DNA of 10,668 nucleotides, taken from NCBI GenBank assembly GCA_028565635.1, contig JAOXYB010040095.1, forward strand, positions 2,486 through 13,153, given 5' to 3'. Made by a program: the position numbers and the translations under genes. This DNA comes from Phoronis ovalis (Eukaryota; Phoronida; Phoronidae). Shown here piece by piece: positions 7,801 through 10,668 of this stretch (position 1 is the stretch's first letter; every line of letters starts with the position of its first letter). The notes under the pieces are model-generated. The model was not told where the DNA came from and ran no database searches. It saw only the letters and a list, made by a program, of their open reading frames with translations.

Positions 7801-10338
7801 GCTTGCATTAACATGTAGTTCATAAAGAGAGTTTAGTTTCCATTTGAGAAATAATCCCTGCGGACTTATACACAAATCGTCGCTTAGGTGCATACTGACT
7901 AATAAAAAAGCTCTTGGCATAAATAATAACATCTCGTGCCCATGAATTCTGACTGTGTTTTGGAATTATATAATCTTGTATGTATTATACAATGACATTA
8001 ATTTATTCATTATTTACAACATTTCTAATTATTTATAGAATCATTATGATGTTCTGCTTTATTTGATATAATATATTAGGTATTATATAATAGTGGGCAG
8101 CATAAAAATCAATTACATTTTATTTCGTGATTACCTGAGTGTCTGTATTTAATTTTTCGCAATAAATGCAATTCGATTCTCTATAATTCTCACAGAAACA
8201 AGTATGGATGTATTTTGGGCCTAGTCTAAGTTAAGTCCCGTATTTTGTTCGCCTAGTTTATTTTTAATTTTCTTAAGTCCTTCGCTAAACACGGTAACAT
8301 TAAGCTTATATAGGTTTCATTACCCCACGTGCAACATCACTATATCTGATAGTGAGATGTAAATAATTCTAAAATACTTTTTAGACTTTTATAAATGTAT
8401 CAAGAAATATAGTTCGCGTCGCCCTAAAATAGTTTTAAACTTAGCTTTAAAAATGCTTGAAAATGGAAACGCAGTTATAATGTTTCTAAACATCCTTATC
8501 ATAAGTGGAAATATCAAGGTAGCAGTGTTTACCATTATTGTATCGGTAAATTATTACATACTAAACAGGTGAGGTTTTGTTCAAAAATTCATCTTAATTA
8601 GCGATCAAGTGAAAAGCTTTGATTCGACGTGTTAGGATTAACACTTGCTTTCCATTCAAGAGTACTACTTAGAATTCAATACAAATCTAAATAAATCCCC
8701 AACAATCCTTTATTGATATCGTACAATGCTTAATTAATAGACTTCTTAGAATAATGATTAGTTGTAGAACGAGTAATTTGTAATTATAGAGTGAAGAGAA
8801 TGGAAGAGGAGTTCTATCACTTCTGGTATGCAGATGGCCATGTTTTATAACTATCAACAGCAGTATACTTACTGCTGTTCGTAAATTAGATTTTTCAAGT
8901 AAAATATTATAAATTCATTCTCACTGAACTGTACAGACAGAGTTATAGAGATTTTTTTCCCAAATAACTGACGATTACTGATTGAAAATGCAGAAATTAA
9001 TTTAACAAAAGTTAGGTAACGGCACCTGCGTCACATTCAAAGTTCACGCTTACTCTAAAACAGTGATATCTAAAAATTTACACTGGAATCCTTGCCATCA
9101 ATTCAGATTTGTTGCCGGGCATCTGTGAATTGGATTGTAGATAGATATTATTTTTTTTTTTGCAAATTACGCAAATAAGCTAGCATGCCTATTAATTTTA
9201 TATTTAGCTAATCATTTAAATTTGTTTAAATCCCACTAATATTTAAGATTTTACACTGGTGTTTATGTGTAAAAACTTACCTACACATCTACACGCACAT
9301 GAATGCCCGCATCTTTAATTAAAAATATGTTAAAAACTAAGTTGACTGTTAATAACAGAACTATGGTGTATTCATTAACTAATTTATTTCTCATAATGAG
9401 TATGATCAGAACAGATTTTAATAAGAACATTGACATCAAAAATAACTTTAAAACATTAACAAACAATAAATAATTCCCAAACGAATGTCGATTAGTCAGT
9501 AAATGCTTTATCAAATAAAACAACATTGTTTTACCGTCATAACACATTCTTTTCTTAATATTCAGCTAACAGACAGACTTTCTTCTTTATTTAGGTATGG
9601 TTCCAAAATCGTCGTGCTAAATACAGAAAACAAGAAAAACAACTGGCAAAGTCTCTATCCCCTGTTATTCCTGCTTGTAACGGTATGATGAGAAACATTT
9701 ACCCTACGACATCACGCTCAGCGTATCCATATCCAACTCACAGTAACATGAATACTATGGGCCGCTATCCACAGATGACCAACTCCTATGCGCCGGTAGC
9801 ACAGTTCAGCACACCTACCGGGATGGGCGGAATGACAGGCGCTAGTCACCAGATGGCGCGACAACCACAGCTAGGAATGGTTGACTACAGTTTGGTGAGT
9901 GATGTTTATATATATTTCATTACAGTGCTATCAAATAACCAAGTTAAATCTGATACTATATGTCCGATAGCTACTTAGTTTTAAAACGACAAAATATACT
10001 GATTTTAATGATATATTGGAGCAAATTATCACAGCAATTAACTACAGCTAACAAATGAACAATCCGTTCGTTATAGATGCGGCATTTCATTTTCATTCCT
10101 TTTTGAGTTATACAAATGTTAGCAGTCAACATGTCGTATTCAAACATGTATGAACGAAGACCGTTTTCATTATCTCGTTACGAAATCTCTTGTTCATTTT
10201 TTTCGCCAAATTTGCAATAGTTTATATTATTTTTTGTAGGATACTGTGCATGATGATGATTGGTATAATAAAAGTCTTCGAGCTTTAAGCATGAACAATT
10301 CTCACCTCAGTAATTCAGTGTTACAATATCAAACGTAG
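1753..10338 (+). CDS. prop1-like: Prop-family paired-like homeobox transcription factor, 4 coding exons, 248 aa
   Basis: Spliced reading: join(1753..1858, 4872..5113, 9595..9894, 10240..10338), 747 nt including the TAG stop. All introns are GT-AG and phases match at each junction. The protein has an N-terminal region (1-70), a 60-residue homeodomain (71-130), a post-homeodomain block (131-153) with [17 protein letters not shown], a Met/Tyr/Pro/Gln-rich tail (154-216) and an OAR-like end (217-248) with [12 protein letters not shown] and a terminal LQYQT. The homeodomain opens RRRHRTTF and its third helix reads [19 protein letters not shown], matching my memory of vertebrate PROP1 more closely than Phox2, Arx or Prrx. 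Gln at homeodomain position 50 marks the Q50 paired-like group, and no paired domain is present. The family acts in the nucleus, binding TAAT-type sites as monomer or dimer; vertebrate PROP1 controls pituitary lineages and nematode UNC-42 controls neuron identity. The paired-like homeodomain call is near certain; the Prop assignment is strong but made without a search. Confidence 0.9.
1859..4871 (+). other. prop1-like: Intron 1 (3013 bp, phase 1)
   Basis: The intron starts GTATTT and ends TAATTAG, with a C/T-rich tract shortly before the acceptor. It is strongly A+T-rich, with no additional coding exon that I can support. It contains one CACGTG E-box in the context AAGCCACGTG (2526-2535) and a short inverted repeat CGAAAT-ATTA-ATTTCG (2983-2998). 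The - strand open frame at 4744-4926 is a shadow over the acceptor and exon 2. Confidence 0.85.
4872..5113 (+). CDS. prop1-like: Coding exon 2: linker and homeodomain residues 1-46
   Basis: The acceptor follows a pyrimidine-rich stretch (about 4850-4862) and TAATTAG. Two bases complete codon 36, then 80 codons run to CAG before donor GTATGTG. Residues 37-70 form a Gly/Ser/Thr/Pro-rich linker. Residues 71-116 are homeodomain positions 1-46: the basic N-terminal arm RRRHR, then TTF with F8, helix 1 with L16 and F20, the YPDIY turn between helices 1 and 2 with paired-class P26, helix 2 with L34, then L40 and the start of helix 3 ending EARIQ. The exon is visibly richer in G+C than the flanking introns. 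Splicing between homeodomain residues 46 and 47 is a recurrent intron position in PRD-class genes, and in human PROP1 the homeodomain is also split between two exons. Confidence 0.95.
6416..6429. promoter_or_regulatory. Palindromic E-box overlapping a CRE-like site
   Basis: GTCACGTGAC (6416-6425) is a perfect 10-bp palindrome and the ideal USF/MITF/TFE-type E-box. It overlaps TGACGTAA (6422-6429), a CREB/ATF-type site. The word sits in intron 2, in otherwise A+T-rich DNA where such G+C-containing words are uncommon. Binding is inferred from consensus only. Confidence 0.4.
7573..7590. repeat. Inverted repeat TAGAACA-TGTT-TGTTCTA
   Basis: Two exact 7-bp arms are separated by 4 nt. The AGAACA/TGTTCT halves resemble a steroid-receptor (GR/AR-type) element, but the spacer is 4 instead of 3. 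It may simply be a small chance palindrome in intron 2. Confidence 0.35.
7760..7770. promoter_or_regulatory. P3-type paired homeodomain dimer site
   Basis: TAATCCAATTA fits TAATYNRATTA, the cooperative dimer site of paired-class homeodomains. The encoded Q50 protein could bind it, suggesting autoregulation or cross-regulation. TAAT-type words are frequent in A+T-rich DNA, so this is a candidate only. Confidence 0.3.
7965..8091. repeat. Cluster of A+T palindromes and short hairpins
   Basis: ATTATATAAT occurs at 7965-7974 and again at 8082-8091. Between and around them lie TTGTAT-GTATT-ATACAA (about 7976-7992) and ATATAATA-N7-TATTATAT (8066-8088). The density could reflect a decayed A+T-rich element or chance in very A+T-rich intron DNA. 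No terminal inverted repeats or target-site duplication could be identified. Confidence 0.3.
8856..8879. repeat. Perfect inverted repeat, 10-bp stem and 4-nt loop
   Basis: AACAGCAGTA, then TACT, then TACTGCTGTT. The arms are exact complements and the stem has mixed base composition, so it is not a simple A+T palindrome. It lies in intron 2, about 715 bp before exon 3. In the transcript it would fold into a compact hairpin; function is unknown. Confidence 0.6.
9595..9894 (+). CDS. prop1-like: Coding exon 3: homeodomain residues 47-60 and central tail
   Basis: The acceptor is a pyrimidine-rich run ending TTTAG at 9594, with a CTAAC branch-point candidate at 9566-9570. Exactly 100 codons follow, ending TTG before donor GTGAGTG. 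The first 14 codons complete homeodomain helix 3, [14 protein letters not shown], with W48, F49, Q50, N51 and R53 all present. A block [17 protein letters not shown] then RNIYP (residues 132-153) follows; I recall this as typical of invertebrate Prop proteins. The rest (154-216) is rich in Met, Tyr, Pro, Thr and Gln without predicted globular folding, as expected for a transactivation tail. An internal ATG pair at 9685-9690 encodes MM of the block and is not a gene start. Confidence 0.95.
9895..10239 (+). other. prop1-like: Intron 3 (345 bp, phase 0)
   Basis: Donor GTGAGTG and acceptor TTTTTTGTAG, preceded by a T-rich tract, separate the tail exon from the OAR-like exon. Read-through would add about 27 codons and stop at 9976-9978, giving a protein without the OAR-like end. 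Human PROP1, as I recall it, has three coding exons and no equivalent intron. Confidence 0.88.
10240..10338 (+). CDS. prop1-like: Coding exon 4: OAR-like C-terminal tail and stop
   Basis: The acceptor TTTTTTGTAG at 10239 opens a frame of 32 codons plus TAG in phase with exon 3. The peptide starts [19 protein letters not shown] (residues 217-235) and ends LQYQT. The SLRALSMN stretch fits an OAR-type motif (S-[IL]-x-x-L-R-x-K), except that Ser233 stands where the motif has Arg. The acidic DDDW start recalls the EDW found in the tail of vertebrate PROP1. OAR motifs in other PRD-class proteins modulate transactivation through intramolecular effects; that role here is inferred. The three tandem GAT codons at 10252-10260 sit before Trp224. 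The exon is too short to stand out as an ORF, but the motif, acceptor and phase make it secure. Confidence 0.9.
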   Translation, partial: DTVHDDDWYNKSLRALSMNNSHLSNSVLQYQT

Positions 10339-10668
10339 AAAAGAAGAAATGTTGAAGTGTCTGATTAATGAAAAATGCCTTTGCGCTACGACGGAGTACG
10401 ATTTTGTGAAAATACAAACACGAGAAAGTACATCTACTTTTTAGGTGTTGAATCGTCACATATAATTCTGAAGTGCTAAATCAGCGGAATTCCCAAATGA
10501 GTTTCAAAAATTATAAAGAGCCTAATCACTAAATTACAAATTATGTTTGTTTTCATTGAAATTATTAATTAGATTTTACGAATTTTCTATGTTTTTTGGT
10601 CAGAGTGGTATCATGTTCGATATTTGCATGACATTTATTGATTTATGGTGAAAGATTTCATTTTGAGG
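10339..10668 (+). other. Probable 3' UTR and flank
   Basis: After the stop there is no coding block that I can support. No AATAAA or ATTAAA is seen up to the window end. Variant signals AATACA (10411-10416) and TATAAA (10512-10517) are present, so cleavage may use a variant or lie beyond the window. An exact octamer ATTTGCAT occurs at 10622-10629. Confidence 0.45.

Larger units (their letters stand above)
5114..9594 (+). other. prop1-like: Intron 2 (4481 bp, phase 0) inside the homeobox
   Basis: Donor GTATGTG and acceptor TTTATTTAG bound a long A+T-rich intron between homeodomain residues 46 and 47. No cryptic gene is supportable: the 128-codon frame at 6607-6993 is hydrophobic and Leu/Ile/Asn-rich with no domain, and the - strand frame at 9281-9547 is similar. 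Candidate regulatory words and hairpins in this intron are listed separately. A run of 11 T occurs at 9151-9161. Confidence 0.9.
4976..9636 (+). other. prop1-like: Homeodomain coding region, split by intron 2 (4976-5113 and 9595-9636)
   Basis: The 60-codon homeobox covers protein residues 71-130. Invariant positions seen are L16, F20, W48, F49, N51 and R53. Paired-class marks are the RTTF arm, P26 and the EAR motif at 42-44. Q50 predicts a TAATYNRATTA-type dimer site. I see no missing DNA-contact residue, frameshift or internal stop, so the gene looks functional. Confidence 0.95.

Noticed and set aside
8561-8574. AACAG followed by GTGAGG in intron 2, possible recursive splice point or cryptic donor
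   Set aside because: There is no pyrimidine tract before the AG and no coding block on either side, so chance is the simpler explanation.
9281-9547. 88-codon - strand hydrophobic open frame before exon 3
   Set aside because: The Leu/Ile/Val-rich translation reflects A+T bias on the opposite strand; there is no recognisable family or supporting signals.
9503-9688. 61-codon + strand open frame overlapping exon 3
   Set aside because: It reads exon 3 out of frame; the frame that gives VWFQNRRAK is the one starting at 9595.
10622-10629. Exact POU octamer ATTTGCAT downstream of the gene
   Set aside because: It is tempting because PROP1 acts upstream of a POU factor, but an isolated 8-mer of A+T-leaning composition is expected by chance at about this frequency.

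Overview
This is an intron-rich, A+T-rich animal nuclear sequence. It holds one recognisable gene, which I read as complete on the + strand: a four-exon paired-like homeobox gene of the Prop (Prophet of Pit-1 / unc-42-like) family. The four exon reading frames join without conflict (phase 1, phase 0, phase 0) into a 248-residue protein: 1753-1858, 4872-5113, 9595-9894, 10240-10338. The long A+T-rich introns, compact exons of higher G+C and the retained OAR-like C-terminal tail suggest an invertebrate. From memory of spiralian Prop proteins, a mollusc or another lophotrochozoan seems most likely, but the species cannot be fixed from this window.

Layout. Positions 1 to about 1500 are A+T-rich upstream DNA with no supportable gene. 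Positions 1510-1752 look like the promoter and leader: two opposed CCAAT (NF-Y-type) boxes, a TATA-like element, and a leader without ATG. Exon 1 (35 codons plus one base) encodes an acidic/basic N-terminus with a weak octapeptide-like patch. Intron 1 is 3013 bp. Exon 2 encodes a linker and homeodomain residues 1-46. Intron 2 (4481 bp) interrupts the homeodomain at the 46/47 position typical of many PRD-class genes. It contains the most interesting candidate regulatory words: a palindromic E-box fused to a CRE-like site, a P3-type TAAT-N3-ATTA site, and a perfect 10-bp-stem hairpin. Exon 3 encodes homeodomain residues 47-60, a conserved-looking post-homeodomain block and a Met/Tyr/Pro/Gln-rich tail. 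Intron 3 is 345 bp. Exon 4 encodes the OAR-like tail and the stop at 10336-10338. The remaining 330 bp are presumably 3' UTR, without a canonical AATAAA.

Function. Prop-family proteins are nuclear, sequence-specific transcription factors that act in neuroendocrine or neuronal identity (vertebrate PROP1 in pituitary; C. elegans UNC-42 in neurons). The other long open frames are hydrophobic A+T-driven frames or shadows of the exons, and I do not call them genes. I found no RNA gene, intact mobile element or CRISPR array. No undescribed biological system is evident; the noteworthy points concern gene structure, splicing and candidate regulatory sites.
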